Shown here one piece after another: positions 1 through 11,904 of a stretch of DNA of 64,000 nt. Every line of letters begins with the position of its first letter. Within the stretch, counting starts at the first letter, position 1. Origin of the DNA: Acholoe squamosa (lineage: Eukaryota > Annelida > Polychaeta > Phyllodocida > Polynoidae); contig OX439037.1 in assembly GCA_949317995.1 (NCBI GenBank), positions 16,666,324-16,730,323 of the forward strand, given 5' to 3'. Below the pieces are notes generated by a model. That model was not told the origin of the DNA, searched no databases, and saw only the letters and a program-made list of their open reading frames with translations. The translations under genes were made by a program, and so were the position numbers.

Positions 1-3000
1 ATTGCTGTTTCTGCATTGTCAGCATAATCTATATGAGACACAATCAACACCTCAAATAGGCACTAATGGTGAAACCTAATTCAACATGGTGACAGGCAAA
101 CAAATGTGGCAGTGATACAGTGTGTAAACATGAAGAGCGATAAGAGTGGCATACAATACTATTGCTATTTATAAAGTAATAGGAGGGCTTCAAACGCTAG
201 CACTTGGCTGTGTGGATCAGTATGTAGGACATTGTGAAATAAGCTCCAGAACATTTGAAGGAATCACCTCAGATGTTTTTGAAAATTAAAAAGTGCAATT
301 ACTTAAACTGAGGGTGTGGGTTGGGAAGGTAAACAACCATTAATCTTCACACTGAATCATTAATTTTTTTCGAATAATTGGAGTTAAGCTTGAGCTCCAC
401 CAAACAACACTGTTGTCTACAAAACTCTGTATTCTTTTAAATCTTTTGTACTGTAAAAAGTACTGTTACCTATTGGTGACTGCATATTTCTGAAAAAATT
501 GTCGTCAGAATCTGATTACAGAGTTGATATGAGACCGGTGATGATTATTCTAGCAGTGATGTAGCCATTTATCTCAAGTTGAGGCTTGTCTTGAAAGAAT
601 TAGTTCAAAGCCTTGTCTCGGTACTGTCCTGTCATATGGTAATTAGAATAACTTAAGGCAGCATTGCCACTATCAATTAAAATTCAATGCAGCTGGTCTA
701 AACACACATGTCTGGGATTTGTTGCATAGATATACACAGACCATTAAATTGTTAGAAACTGCAAGTACTTTCTAGTTTCATTCTCCCACAATACAGATAA
801 ATAAAGTATGAATTAAACACTACCCAAAAGAAGTAAATCTACAGGTACTGTGAAATCTGTCTGATGTCAGGGTGCACCTTATAGGTGACAATTCTATACA
901 ATAGAACAGCACGAATAGAACAAAAATTACTTACTCTGATTAATGACATTGAGGCTTTCTTGATTTTCATACATGTACTCAATCAGAAATGACTATTGAT
1001 TAAAATATCAGTTGGATAAATATTTGAAAATAACTATATGTCACTAGTTTGGCTGCAAGTTTCTCATGCACCTACTATGGCCTGTCATAATTGAGTTGGC
1101 AATGATCTTTTTAAACTGATAATGCCATTTTGACAGCCAATGCCATATTTACAGCCAGAATATTACATTACAGATCGGTTTCATTATGTATAAATGTACA
1201 ACAGTGTGCCTTGAAATGATTGGCCTTACTTTAGATGGCAATTACTGAAATGCTTGCAAACAAACTACATTCTAACTGCAGGTTGAACGTTTGCTTCTCT
1301 CTGTCCATTTATATAATCTGAAAAGCAGTCTCCCATTTTGATATCTGAGATACAAGACTCAGGATGGCAACCTTGCCTTTGCCTTTTGCCTTTGATGAAA
1401 TACTTTGATGAAATATTAAGCTACTTGGCAGGGATCTGTCTGGCCCTGTCTCTTGTTATAGTAAAAGTGTCTTAAGGATTCTTACAGTTTTCCCCGGGAT
1501 CTTTATCCTTTATAATATTGATGTTGCAATTAGAGCAGACCGACAAAGTGCATAAAAGCATTCATCCTGTCTAGCTCTAAGGAAAATCATGACTTTGGTC
1601 TAAAGGGGTTGTTCCATCTCTCATTAGCAAAGAATAAAAAAAAAAACACAGCTAAGTATAGGGCATATTTCTCTGTTTTGTTTCTTTTTTCTTTGTCTAA
1701 TTAATCTTTTTTTTCCCTGATGAAACCATGCAAGCACCTTTTCTCTACATGGAAACACATAATTATTGTACTTCACATGCACTGCACTTTCAATCCCACA
1801 TTCTAATTCTAAACCTCGCTCATTAGCATCAATGGTAATCTATAAAGTCACATCTTTGTAATCACTTCCTATTCATATGCTATTTCAATATAGTGCAGAG
1901 AATGTTTCTCAATGATGTTAAGTAACATTATTAAAAAATGCTCTCCTTGAGACAGGAAGGAAGGGGGAAAACAAAATAAATTCAGATACGCTGAGCTGGT
2001 GCCACAAACTCAACTGTATTAGAGTATGATGCTAAGTGACAGCTTTTGGTTCCAAACATCCTTGAGAATCTCCAGCCTCTCTTATTCTTATTGTCCAATG
2101 ACTTGTTTCTGAGTTCTACTGCTTCTCTCATCATTCTTCTTATATGTTTATGGAATCACTCACTCAAGTATCAATTCCATCTATTCATTCATCACTCTTT
2201 ATCACAGTTTCAGAATGTGTTTTTCCATGCTTCCCTTTTCCCTCCTATCACTTCTTTTTGCGTCCTAGCATCTCACAAGTTTGTTCTCCACCCTTTAGAC
2301 CTACTAGAACAGATTGATTTTACATTGGTTAGTCATCAGAATATATTCCTAATCAAAGATGTAATTCCCATTGCTCGATTGACAAAGCTGAACCCATATA
2401 CTGTTGTCATGAAAATTATCTTAAATACAATTCAATATAAGAAACAGTGTTTTCACACTGGAGGTGTCCCAACATATCCCCCTATGTGGGGACTTGCACA
2501 GGTCTATGATCTTGGTTGTTATTACTTGGAACTGAACTTGACCTGACTCTGTGACGAATAGTACCCCAGAATCAGGGCACACCCTTAGGGCACTCCTTAA
2601 CAACATTAAATACCTCATCTGGATACCTTTGTCTGGTAGAGTTCCCAGGATGCACCTGGGAGTTTTGTAGGGAAGTCCAACTGCCTGTTCCTGTGTCAAG
2701 TAAGGATTCATATATAATCACTCATATTCATTCATATATTCTGCCGATGTGTGGGAGGCATCTAGAAAATTGCTTTGCATCAAGACAAATGGATTTGACA
2801 ACTAGCAAACATAAAAAAAAACTACAGGGGAGGAATGTATCATAAAGACTATAATGGCTTAAGTTCAATTTTGGAGATAGGAGTTGATAGGCATACTACA
2901 AGATGGCTGTGGAGAATAATAACTCATACAGGCCCATGTGTGCTAGAAATGCAGAGGACACGCGGATGGAAAAGTACTGTGTGTAAGGCGGCCATAGTTT

Positions 3001-3946
3001 TGACCTTGGTTTTAGGATAAATGGATTTCTCCTAAGTATGTTAGAGATATGCTAGAGACTTGAGATGAGGCACAGGCCTTAAACTGAAACTGTAATTGAA
3101 AATGATGTAGGCGTATGAGGAAATAATTATGATTGAATTCTGCAGTAATGCAAAATTTGTGAAGGTAATTCTGGGGATAAAATAAAAACGACAATGCCGC
3201 TTTTAGATAGGTAACTTTGATGGTTTTTGTCAACTGTTATTCCACCTTTCTGTGTTGAACAGAACTTTGATAGAAATACCTCTGGAAACCTTATAGGGTA
3301 GATGACACCAGCGCGGGGAAATTTTAGAACACTATTTTAACTGATATCAATGCATCATTTAACAGGCCTCCATCAGGAGCAGCCCAGACTTTTACTGCAA
3401 TCACCTCAACATCAGACTTTATGTCTCTTTAATGTGGAAAGGTAGCTCCCTAGAGACTTTGGTAGATCTCGCAGAAATGGCATTTATAGAGATGAGTAAT
3501 GACATCAAGGACAGTGGGACTTATTAAAGTGGGACTAGACATGAGAGGACCAGCAAGTGGTGATTTGACACTGGCTCTATTCGATTAGTTCTATCACTTT
3601 GCAGTATAATCCAATCTCATATCACCCTCTGCAACTTCATCCTTGAATCTAGACACAGCCAACTCTCTGCACATCCCACTGTCCTATTTTTTTCTATCTT
3701 TCCTCTGTTACTATACATCTAATGCTCCTTTCCTCTCTGATGAATAATGTTTAGAAGGTGGGTGTAATTTGCTGGTGTATTTGGATGAATCCCCTCAAGT
3801 ATTCAAAATCAAATGGCACAATAAATCGATGAGACTAGAAAAGTGACACAACCAGTTATTCTTCTGCTGGCTAAGCTAGCATAACCTTTTTGATTTACAT
3901 AATGAAGTTAGCTTTGCGGAACCTACACCAGCTTAGCTACCACTAC

Positions 3947-3950
<4 letters not shown>
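1..3950. other. Non-coding flank or intron, no supported gene
   Basis: AT-rich DNA without a convincing exon. Open frames here are short, hydrophobic or low in complexity, and lack splice-site support. It probably lies upstream of, or in an intron of, the BK-beta-like gene whose last exon is at 9142. It holds one of three copies of the string AATGGTAATCTATAA (1831-1845) and one copy of an old dispersed repeat (about 3405-3560). Both recur further right. Confidence 0.6.
3405..3560 (+). repeat. Old dispersed repeat, copy 1
   Basis: Several blocks are shared in the same order with 7065-7225: AATGTGGAAAGGTAGCTC against AATGTGAAAAGGTAGCTC, a CATTTAYAGA block, and CTAGACATRAGA followed by AG-rich sequence and AGCA. 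The copies have diverged with indels. This looks like an ancient duplicated or interspersed unit. No termini or target duplication could be defined. Confidence 0.5.
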
Positions 3951-3999
<49 letters not shown>

Positions 4000-4006
4000 A
4001 CTCTCA

Positions 4007-4049
<43 letters not shown>
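3951..4049. repeat. (CT)n microsatellite
   Basis: About 99 bases of nearly pure CT dinucleotide, broken once by a short CTCACTCACTCTCACTCG stretch. Simple sequence repeat, likely length-polymorphic. Confidence 0.97.
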
Positions 4050-4053
<4 letters not shown>

Positions 4054-7000
4054 GAATGACTTCTGAAAAGCTTTATTCCTGAGAATGGAAGCAGTCCTTT
4101 CAAGCTGTACTATAACTATGGTCTTTATATTGCACTCTGTAGAAGTACCTATTTGAGTTTTCATTGATCATCTCAAATCAATTTAAACTGCCACATCCTC
4201 AGCTATTGTGAGACTCATTCAGATTAATTGTCACACCAAATCTAGAATGCTGGCATGGCGGAATAGTGCTTATTTGATTACCCACTGCAGCCCCCCGAGG
4301 GTGTGTTTAGTGAGTTTTAACTGTTCAATATGATGCTGCCATCTCATATCCAATGATAATGTTATTGGAGCTGACTGACAAAGCAGGTAAAGGAATTCCC
4401 CCAGCTCCTTTCCAAAACTAGCTAGGCCGAATTAGCTGCTTCAGTGGGCCTTAACATTTGCGAATCACTGGCTCAAAAGCAATTTACCTCAAAGTCAAGA
4501 AGATAGTTTATCTAATTCAATTCAATTTCCATATCTAGCATGAGATTTGATTTAAGGGATACCTGATCTTGGTATTATCCTGGCTGAAAATATGATTTGG
4601 TTTGAAATGGCCGAAAGGTCAGTGGGCTCAGCTAAAACGTCTTGTATATATACATCTTGTAATGATATTATTTCAGTTTTAAGATGGCTTCAATAACTGT
4701 TACTGGGAATCATAATCTTAGCATTTCCCTGAACGAGGTCTTTGTCTTTTCCCCTTCTTTGTCTATATAAAGTTTTTTTTCTTGTCATTTCCATTAATAC
4801 TTTGTTATTAGTGGTTTACTTCTTTACCATTGCCTCATCTCTTCCTCTTGTTTCATGTCCTCCATATTCATATTTTTCCATTAACTGTCTTCTACCTTAA
4901 CCGTTTTCAGTCATCTGACATTTCCTGACATTTCTTCTGTTTTGTGTTTCTTAAAGTTTACACTCTTTTCTCCCTGCCTCCGGAAATGAGTTCTATTTAA
5001 CATGTAGCAAGGCTTAACAGTATAAAATAGGATTCACCTTTTAGAACCACTATTCTTACAATAATGGTAATCTATAATTCTCTGTACTGACTTTCTGTAC
5101 CCAAAAAGAAACAGTGTCCCAAATCACATTGTGTAGAATATAGGGGAAAAAAGAAGCTCCAATCTATACGGCAACATCAAGTGATGTGACACCCCATTTG
5201 TTGTTTGCTACAATTTACTGCTTTCTACAAACACACCAAAAAAAATAGATCAGGCTTGTCAGCCTTGTCACTTTAGGGGATGTCACTCATGAGTTGCCAG
5301 TTTGGATAGTCACCAGTCACACATCAGTCCTAAGCCTGTTATGAAAGAAATATGACCCTCGGAGAATAAATTGATTTTGTATATCAATATCAATCATGAT
5401 CACCCATTCGAAAATGGAGAATTGTCGAAAGCATCTATTGGGAAAGTGAAAGAGGATGAGAGCTGCAATTATAAAGGAACAACCAATGTGTAGGGTCCTG
5501 TCTACACCTGTGTGGTGACAATTCCTAATCATCTCAGCTTTGCTCAATTTTCTATTACCTACCCCTTTGTAATATGCCTCTTGCGCAGCTGCACAGATTG
5601 CTTCAATCCCTTTTCTTTATTATTATATTCTAGATATTGTAATTCAAACATGAACGTCCTTGAAGGTGGTGGCACTGTGGGACGGGCAATCACTGGCAGG
5701 GATTGTGGCCATTATCTTCCCTTAAGCTTGTAGGGTGAATACTTTCCTTGTATTCTGTAGTGTTCAGATTGATAGCTGCTTTCTTATACTCAATCTATGC
5801 ATTGAGACGGAAAAAGGTGGCCCTCCTTGTAGGGATGACTTGGATGCTAGTGATTGCATGTGTACTAATGCCTTGCTGTGGAAGGGTGTCAGAAACAGTG
5901 AGAGATAGACCTGGAGGCTATTGCACATAAGCTATAGAGAACACTTGGTAGGTACCCTCTCACATTAAAAAGTCCCATGCTATGCTTCATCATTCAACTT
6001 GTACTCAGCACATTAGACTGAGAAACTTCCTGCCTTTTTCAAAAATAGTGTGTATTGCACAAGGAGGTACTTTACTGTGGGACTCTATTTTAGTGCTCTT
6101 GTTTTGAGAAGCTATCATCTTCATTAACGGTATTGTACCTTAACATAAGCACTTCTGTGACTACTGCAGGTGAGGTACTTCTTAGCAAAACTAGCCTTTT
6201 CCAATGTGCAACACCCTCCTGTAGAAGATTCAAAATAAGTATTCACTTATAACTAAATCTGCACTGCCATTAATGTTTCCTGACAATAGTAGTGGTCTGT
6301 CTCTCTCAGTTATACTGCAAGACTAGTTCACAGGATGGTTTGGTGTATACAATATAGAATAATTACTCAGGCCATGAGTCCCTTATGTATACTTCTGAAA
6401 ACAGGTCTAGGAATTTGATCAGAGATTTGACTCCAGACAAATATATTCTAGCACACCCTTACTTTGGACATCAATTCATCATTTAGTATGCCTCTAAGTA
6501 GGCATCCCACAGGTGGCACTTGATGATACAGAGAATCCAAGGACAGTTATGGAACCCCCTAATCTTCCTCATCATGGGGAATGATAGTTTGCTATGCTAA
6601 ACCTAATATTTCCTTAAGAGGAGCCAACCTGGAAGTTATTTCTTAACACACTACAACTACACCCTCCAAGTCCTACCAATATTTACATGGGATTAGCACT
6701 GGCATGTCAAACATAGTACCTACCAAAGAAATGACCTCCGGAAATTCATCCCTATATCATCTTTGGTGGAACTTAATGCTTAAGCATACAGAGGTCTGTG
6801 ATTAACGCGAAATGTTAGAGATGTATGACAGCTTCAAGAATGCCCTTATCACTATGTTTCCAGCCTGATTTTATAAAGTACGGCTATATGCCAGTGACCA
6901 TGGAACATTGAAACATTGTTAGCCAACCACCTGCCAAAATGGATTTGTGCCAATTGGGATAATAGGGCATAATATACAACTAATATGGTATGACTGCTAA

Positions 7001-7853
7001 CCGTTGAAGACAAGGTCTCTAAGTCAAAGTTAATGGGGCCGTGGCACTTATAAGGAAATGTCCTCCACAGTTTATTATAATGTGAAAAGGTAGCTCTCTC
7101 TAATATGGCAGATGGAGAGGAAATATCATTTACAGAAGATGTCTAATGGTCCTTGATGATATTAGGGATGGCATGGGAAACCATTCAAAGTGAGGTCTAG
7201 ACATAAGAAGAGTAGCACATTAGAAATCAGGAATCGATTCCTCGACATACTACGACTGGACACAGTCACTATTATTTTGCAGTGGTTGATCGTATTCATA
7301 GGTAATTATTCTGTATGATTCACACTCATATATATAATCTTCATATTGATATAGAGTCTGGTAGGACAGATATAGTGCTGTAAGCAGAGCGTGAGCAGGA
7401 GTATAATAACTATACTATTAAGGGCCCACAGTAGCATGTTCATGAATAAATTCCTAATACTAACTAGGATACATCACTAGCTAGGATAGATTTCAAGCCT
7501 TAAAGCTTATTCTAGTTTTCTTTCTTCAACAATGATGTGGCTGGGGTCCTACTAATTCCCCCTTCTTTTTCATGTACAAGATCCTATGCTGAACAGTACC
7601 TATACTGGTACCTATTCTCTTTTTTCTTTGCCTCCTGTCATTAATGGTAATCTATAAACCCCTGCCTTTATGATCACTTCCTGTCCTTAAAAAGGAACTT
7701 CCCTAGTCACGAACAGGAGAAGGCAAGGAAAAAAAGACATTAATCTATAGGCCCACGTCAAGGGCTGTGAAACACCCATTTGTTGTCTGCTGCTACTACA
7801 ATTGACTGCTTTCTGTTCTCATCAGCATAAGGAACATCTAGTATCTGTTCTTC
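4050..7853. other. Non-coding flank or intron with old repeats
   Basis: No supported exon. It contains the second and third copies of AATGGTAATCTATAA (5063-5077 and 7643-7657). Downstream of each, a related block reads like AATCTATAnGGCnnACnTCAAG and then ACACCCATTTGTTGT (about 5155-5245 and 7735-7815), so the two stretches share an ancestor. A lone MITE-like terminus, GCAACACCCTCCTG, lies at 6208-6221. A further diverged motif at 6640-6670 (ACTACACCCTCCAAGTCC) recurs at about 55295-55315. Confidence 0.55.
7065..7225 (+). repeat. Old dispersed repeat, copy 2
   Basis: Diverged partner of 3405-3560 with the same order of matching blocks (GGTAGCTCYCT, CATTTAYAGA, CTAGACATRAGA). The origin is unclear. 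Confidence 0.5.
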
Positions 7854-8217
7854 CAGAGACGTAGGAAGCAAATCTTCATGGGGGGGGGGGCAGAAAGGAC
7901 CCCATCACGACCACCTTGAGTTGTCGGCTCAAGCGTGATGACGACTTTACATATATTGGTTTTATAGAAAAGTGATATTTGGTGAATTATGGATTTGCAT
8001 CAATATTTTAGAGTCAGACCCCCATTTTCTATGTCCTATCACCATGCTAATCTTTTTTGAGGCAATTTTAGATGCAAGGTTTATCTTCTTTTCTATTTTA
8101 TTTTTCAAGAGTTCTTGGCAAAGCATGGGGGGCAGACATACTCATGCCCCACCTCCTTTATTTTTGGAAGGAGGAGGGCAGGCCCCCTGCCCCCCCCCCC
8201 CTGTTCCTACGCCCCTG
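7854..8217. mobile_element. hAT-like MITE with CAGRGRCGTAGGAA termini
   Basis: The left end reads CAGAGACGTAGGAAGCA and the right end is the near reverse complement of CAGGGGCGTAGGAACA. Next to each terminus is a homopolymer tract (G on the left, C on the right). The length of about 364 bp and the CAGRGRCGTAG ends resemble non-autonomous hAT elements. The flanking octamers TGTTCTTC and CATGGCTT do not match, so there is no clean target duplication. No transposase is encoded. Confidence 0.6.
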
Positions 8218-9141
8218 CATGGCTTCCCCTTCCTGCAGCCTACATGAGATACAAGATTGGGGGTATTTCCTTTGATTGGAACTCACATAAAATGAAGCAG
8301 GAGGTCCACTTCGACAACAGAAACAGCAGCGTAGAACCATAAGGCGGCTCTACAAAGTTAAAAGAAATGACCATTTTCTTTTCATAACTATTTCATTTGG
8401 TAGGTTTTACATTGAATGAAATTACGGCACACTTATTGTCACATCTGCCTTTATAAGGGCAGGAAGTAGGCCTTTATGATGCATTGTTTGACATCGCAAT
8501 ATCCCCTGTGCTTCACATTATTGAGTGCACAGCACTGCTCATCTACAAATAAATATTACTTTTGGGTGTTTTTTTTTTTTTTTACGTTATGTAACCCATA
8601 CAATGTGTGGCATATGATATAATTATGATGTACATATTAGTGTTCGAATTGAGGACATGTCACACAATGCACTAGAGAACCTTGCTTATTCTGCCCTTAT
8701 AATAGGATTCATGTTACTGCACTCTCAGCCCAAATTGTAAATATGCAGTAGATACCGCCGTAGCAGCTACAGTAGAAGCCCAATCAAGTCAATGGGTTTG
8801 TACTTACTTCAACTCCCCTTGTAGTGCACACTTACAGGCCTTTCCAATGTAAAACTGGGTCGCTGGGCTCACCGTTTGAGCAAGTCAGAAATTTTTATTC
8901 AGTTCAAAGACTAGCAAAAGTCATAATTAAAAAGGCTGATCTTTTCTTTTAAGGAGGCAATGCTGAATTTCGGTTTCTTTGCAAAGTGTTCTTTCATCCA
9001 GATGTGTATTGAGTTACATGTTTTATTTTTCCATTAATTTTCATCTCGTTGAACAAGTCTATCTTATTTCACCTGTGCCATTACTTATCAAACAAAACGC
9101 TGATAACCAATTTCCCTTTTCTCCTCTTATCTTCCTAACAG
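8218..9141. other. Intron upstream of the BK-beta-like terminal exon
   Basis: AT-rich with a poly(T) run near 8570-8583. It ends in a pyrimidine-rich tract and the acceptor CTTCCTAACAG at 9141. No other exon was found. Confidence 0.6.
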
Positions 9142-9516
9142 CGGACCTTCCTGCGTTGCACCTACCATCCGCAGTGTGGCAGCACTAAGTATGAGGCAGC
9201 ACGCCACCTGGCGGACTTCAGACGTGTGATCAGTGCCCCAGGAACCCGTTACACCTGCCTCTACGACCCGGATAATCCCCATGACGTCATTCAGTACCGT
9301 GGCGTTGATCCTGAGCAGACAGCATCCCTTCTGATAGGTGCAGGGGTAGTAGCCGCACTGGGACTTGTGGGGTGTATCATGACTGCGTCCGTTTGTGGTT
9401 GTAGTTACATTTTTGCTTGTTCATCTCCGACCGACATTAAGAGAGAGGCGGAAGTAAGGACGGTAGAAATGGAGGCCATGAAGAAGACAGAAGTTCTGAA
9501 TTCGGAGAAATTGTAG
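9142..9516 (+). CDS. BK channel beta subunit-like protein, terminal exon (partial)
   Basis: Terminal coding exon of 124 residues, open from the acceptor at 9141 and ending in TAG at 9514-9516. It reads RTFLRCTYHPQCG, then a polar segment, then TCLYDPDNPHDVI, then a hydrophobic span at about residues 62-92 (LLIGAGVVAALGLVGCIM) and a short charged tail. The C-x-Y-x-P-x-C-G motif, followed about 25 residues later by C-[LFY]-Y-D-P and V-I ahead of a membrane segment, is the C-terminal ectodomain and second helix pattern of calcium-activated potassium channel beta subunits (KCNMB). These subunits modulate BK channels at the plasma membrane. Cysteines 6, 12 and 39 would be extracellular; C78, C85, C87 and C93 lie in or after the helix. 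The first helix must lie on an upstream exon, which I could not find in the window. The insect TipE family has a similar topology and is the main alternative. Confidence 0.72.
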   Translation, partial: RTFLRCTYHPQCGSTKYEAARHLADFRRVISAPGTRYTCLYDPDNPHDVIQYRGVDPEQTASLLIGAGVVAALGLVGCIMTASVCGCSYIFACSSPTDIKREAEVRTVEMEAMKKTEVLNSEKL

Positions 9517-10049
9517 CCTTCAGTTATTTTGTTATTTGAGGATGTGTAAATAGGAAATGTAACTACAAGCTGAATTAAATCCTGGCAATAATACATGGGA
9601 CTCACATTTCTCCTTACATAGCTAGGGTGTTGGGATTTGATAGACCAGGAGGGTGTTGCAAAAGGATAGGAATTCAATTCTGTCAGAGGTGCTATTCCCA
9701 AATGGGAATTGACTACCCTGAGGCAATGACATCTCCCCTGTTTTGCAGCAAGGTAATAGGTTATAGAATTGATTCTTAAGTTTTCAGGAATTGGGGAATG
9801 CTCACCAGTATGAGTCACACTAAAAAGATTGATTCTGAGTGTAAGGTGAGAAGTTGGTTCTAAGCAGCAGAACAGCTAGGAACCGGAAGGTGAGTTATGA
9901 CAGTGAAAATCTGATACAGATTCTTTTCGCAATAGCCTCCAGTGAATCATAGGATACGAGCAGGAGAGCTATTGCAGTATTAGTCGTCAAAATAGGTTAA
10001 ACCCCGGTAAACCCAACACAACTTCGCTAATCAATTTGCTAATGCGGCA

Positions 10050-10051
<2 letters not shown>
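9517..10051. other. 3' UTR and intergenic DNA after the BK-beta-like exon
   Basis: No gene seen. At 9646-9659 a lone CAGGAGGGTGTTGC matches the left terminus plus flanking CAG of the MITE family at 11557, 19954 and 38976. No matching right end follows within that element's usual length, so it is either a remnant or chance. Confidence 0.5.
9574..9579 (+). promoter_or_regulatory. Candidate polyadenylation signal ATTAAA
   Basis: ATTAAA 58 bases after the stop codon of the BK-beta-like exon. It is the common variant of AATAAA and the only one close by. Position is the only support. Confidence 0.35.

Positions 10052-10111
<60 letters not shown>
10052..10111. repeat. (TA)n microsatellite
   Basis: About 60 bases of pure AT dinucleotide. 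A simple repeat, self-complementary on each strand. Confidence 0.98.
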
Positions 10112-10620
10112 CATTACTCAGGATATAAGGTCAAATACACGCATTTGAAGTACCGAGTAGTCTGCATGACTGTCGTGTAAGTATGGTACTCTGATTGTGC
10201 AAAGGGATGATGAACATTGTAACAGTATTATAAACAGGTGAAGCCGAGCACTCTCTAATGGAGCATGCCTTTTGACAAGTATTTTGTGACTTTAGATGGA
10301 ACTATCGTATCAATTAGGGTTCAGAAGACATTCCCAGGAAGGCTATCCAATCTACTTGGACCAAGTCTTAGTCGGTTATAAGAAATCCAAAAGTCTTTTT
10401 TTTAAACGCTATAAGTGGGCCTTCAATTAATTGTATTGGAAATACACACTCTATACTGTAGCCATTTAAAATCATACCAGGAGGAAACCGCTCTTAGGGT
10501 CTGAGAAATGACTAGCTGACCAACCAATTGCAAGATATATACCCACCAGTAAATGTGAAAGGTACAACAGCATCCAGTAATATAAATTCAGTCCACACGT
10601 CATGGGTATGCAAATATGAT

Positions 10621-11340
10621 ATTTAAGTGTAAGGTATTTATTACTATATTTCTTAACTAGCACCGCCATCTTTGGTCAAACATTATCACTATAATCATAC
10701 AGCAGGAAATTCAAAAGTTACCTCTGTCAAAATTTGCAATGTGTTTCAGTAGATTTCCCATAATTTCCAGACCTACTTGTGATAAAGTGTCAAAATATCT
10801 GGAATGACTGTTTCCAGGAAGAGTCTCATTAAGATCTGAACAGATTCTTTTTCGGAAGGCCATGGTATATGTGCCTAGTTCTAGCAATCAAATCCAAGAC
10901 TGATCTCATCGCAAAAAAGGTGAGAAAGAACACACTATAGACTGACTCCCTTGGAGTCTCCTAAGGTTTTGTTTTACCCTATTTAAGTGTAAGGTATTTA
11001 TTACTATATTTCTTAACTAGCACCGCCATCTTTGGTCAAACATTATCACTATAATCATACAGCAGGAAATTCAAAAGTTACCTCTGTCAAAATTTGCAAT
11101 GTGTTTCAGTAGATTTCCCATAATTTCCAGACCTACTTGTGATAAAGTGTCAAAATATCTGGAATGACTGTTTCCAGGAAGAGTCTCATTAAGATCTGAA
11201 CAGATTCTTTTCCGGAAGGCCATGGTATATGTGCCTAGTTCTAGCAATCAAATCCAAGACTGATCTCATCGCAAAAAAGGTGAGAAAGAACACACTATAG
11301 ACTGACTCCCTTGGAGTCTCCTAAGGTTTTGTTTTACCCT
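10621..11340 (+). repeat. 360 bp head-to-tail duplication
   Basis: Bases 10621-10980 and 10981-11340 are two copies of the same 360 bp unit in direct orientation and directly abutting. I see a single difference (T at 10852, C at 11212). Such identity in a non-coding region means a very recent duplication, or an assembly artefact from two haplotypes. The unit has no open frame of note and no inverted termini. Confidence 0.97.
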
Positions 11341-11556
11341 CCTTCTAAGCTCCAAAGTGAAAGTGATCACAATTATCGGAGGACTATCATGTTACTTTCA
11401 TATTATTTACCTCCTCTTTACATGGCCGATATCTGAGTGGAGCCTTGGGAGACAGGTTGTCCTCAAATTCTCCTCTATTTAACTACTGGAAAAATATGTA
11501 AATAATGAACTCCAGTATGGAGACTATGAGATATTTTATCGAAGGTTCATGTCCTG

Positions 11557-11901
11557 GAGAGTGTTGCTCCTATTGTAAAAGGTAGTACTGGCTAAAAAAA
11601 AAGGGCTTTGTTTACAGTACTTTCTTTTCATGTAGTTTTTTCTTGTGTTGCTCACAAGTGGTCTTTCAAGTACAGTGCTAAAAAAGGGGGATTTGAGTAG
11701 GTACCTAATTGGGAGAAGTCAGCCAGTATAATATACTATAGAGTGTGTGACATGAGTAGGTACCTAATAGTGCAGCTCTCTCTATTTTAAACAAGGCAGA
11801 CTAATGTGGTGAGTGCAAGTTGAATGCTGAAGCAGAGCATGACTTGTTTTGAAAAGAGGGCACATACTGACAGTTCTATTTACTATAGGAGCAACACCCT
11901 C
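11557..11901 (+). mobile_element. CWG-targeting MITE, copy 1 (345 bp)
   Basis: Starts GAGAGTGTTGCTCCTATTG and ends with the near reverse complement ATAGGAGCAACACCCTC. It is flanked on both sides by the trinucleotide CTG (11554-11556 and 11902-11904), read as a 3 bp target duplication. The interior is shared with the copies at 19954 and 38976, including GGTACCTA, a CAGCTCTCTC block and TTTAAACAAGGCAG. It is non-autonomous, with no transposase. Confidence 0.88.
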
Positions 11902-11904
11902 CTG

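Noticed and set aside
2046..2546. A 166-codon open frame on the plus strand.
   Set aside because: Leu/Phe/Ser-rich composition driven by T-rich DNA, no motif, no splice context and no start context of note.
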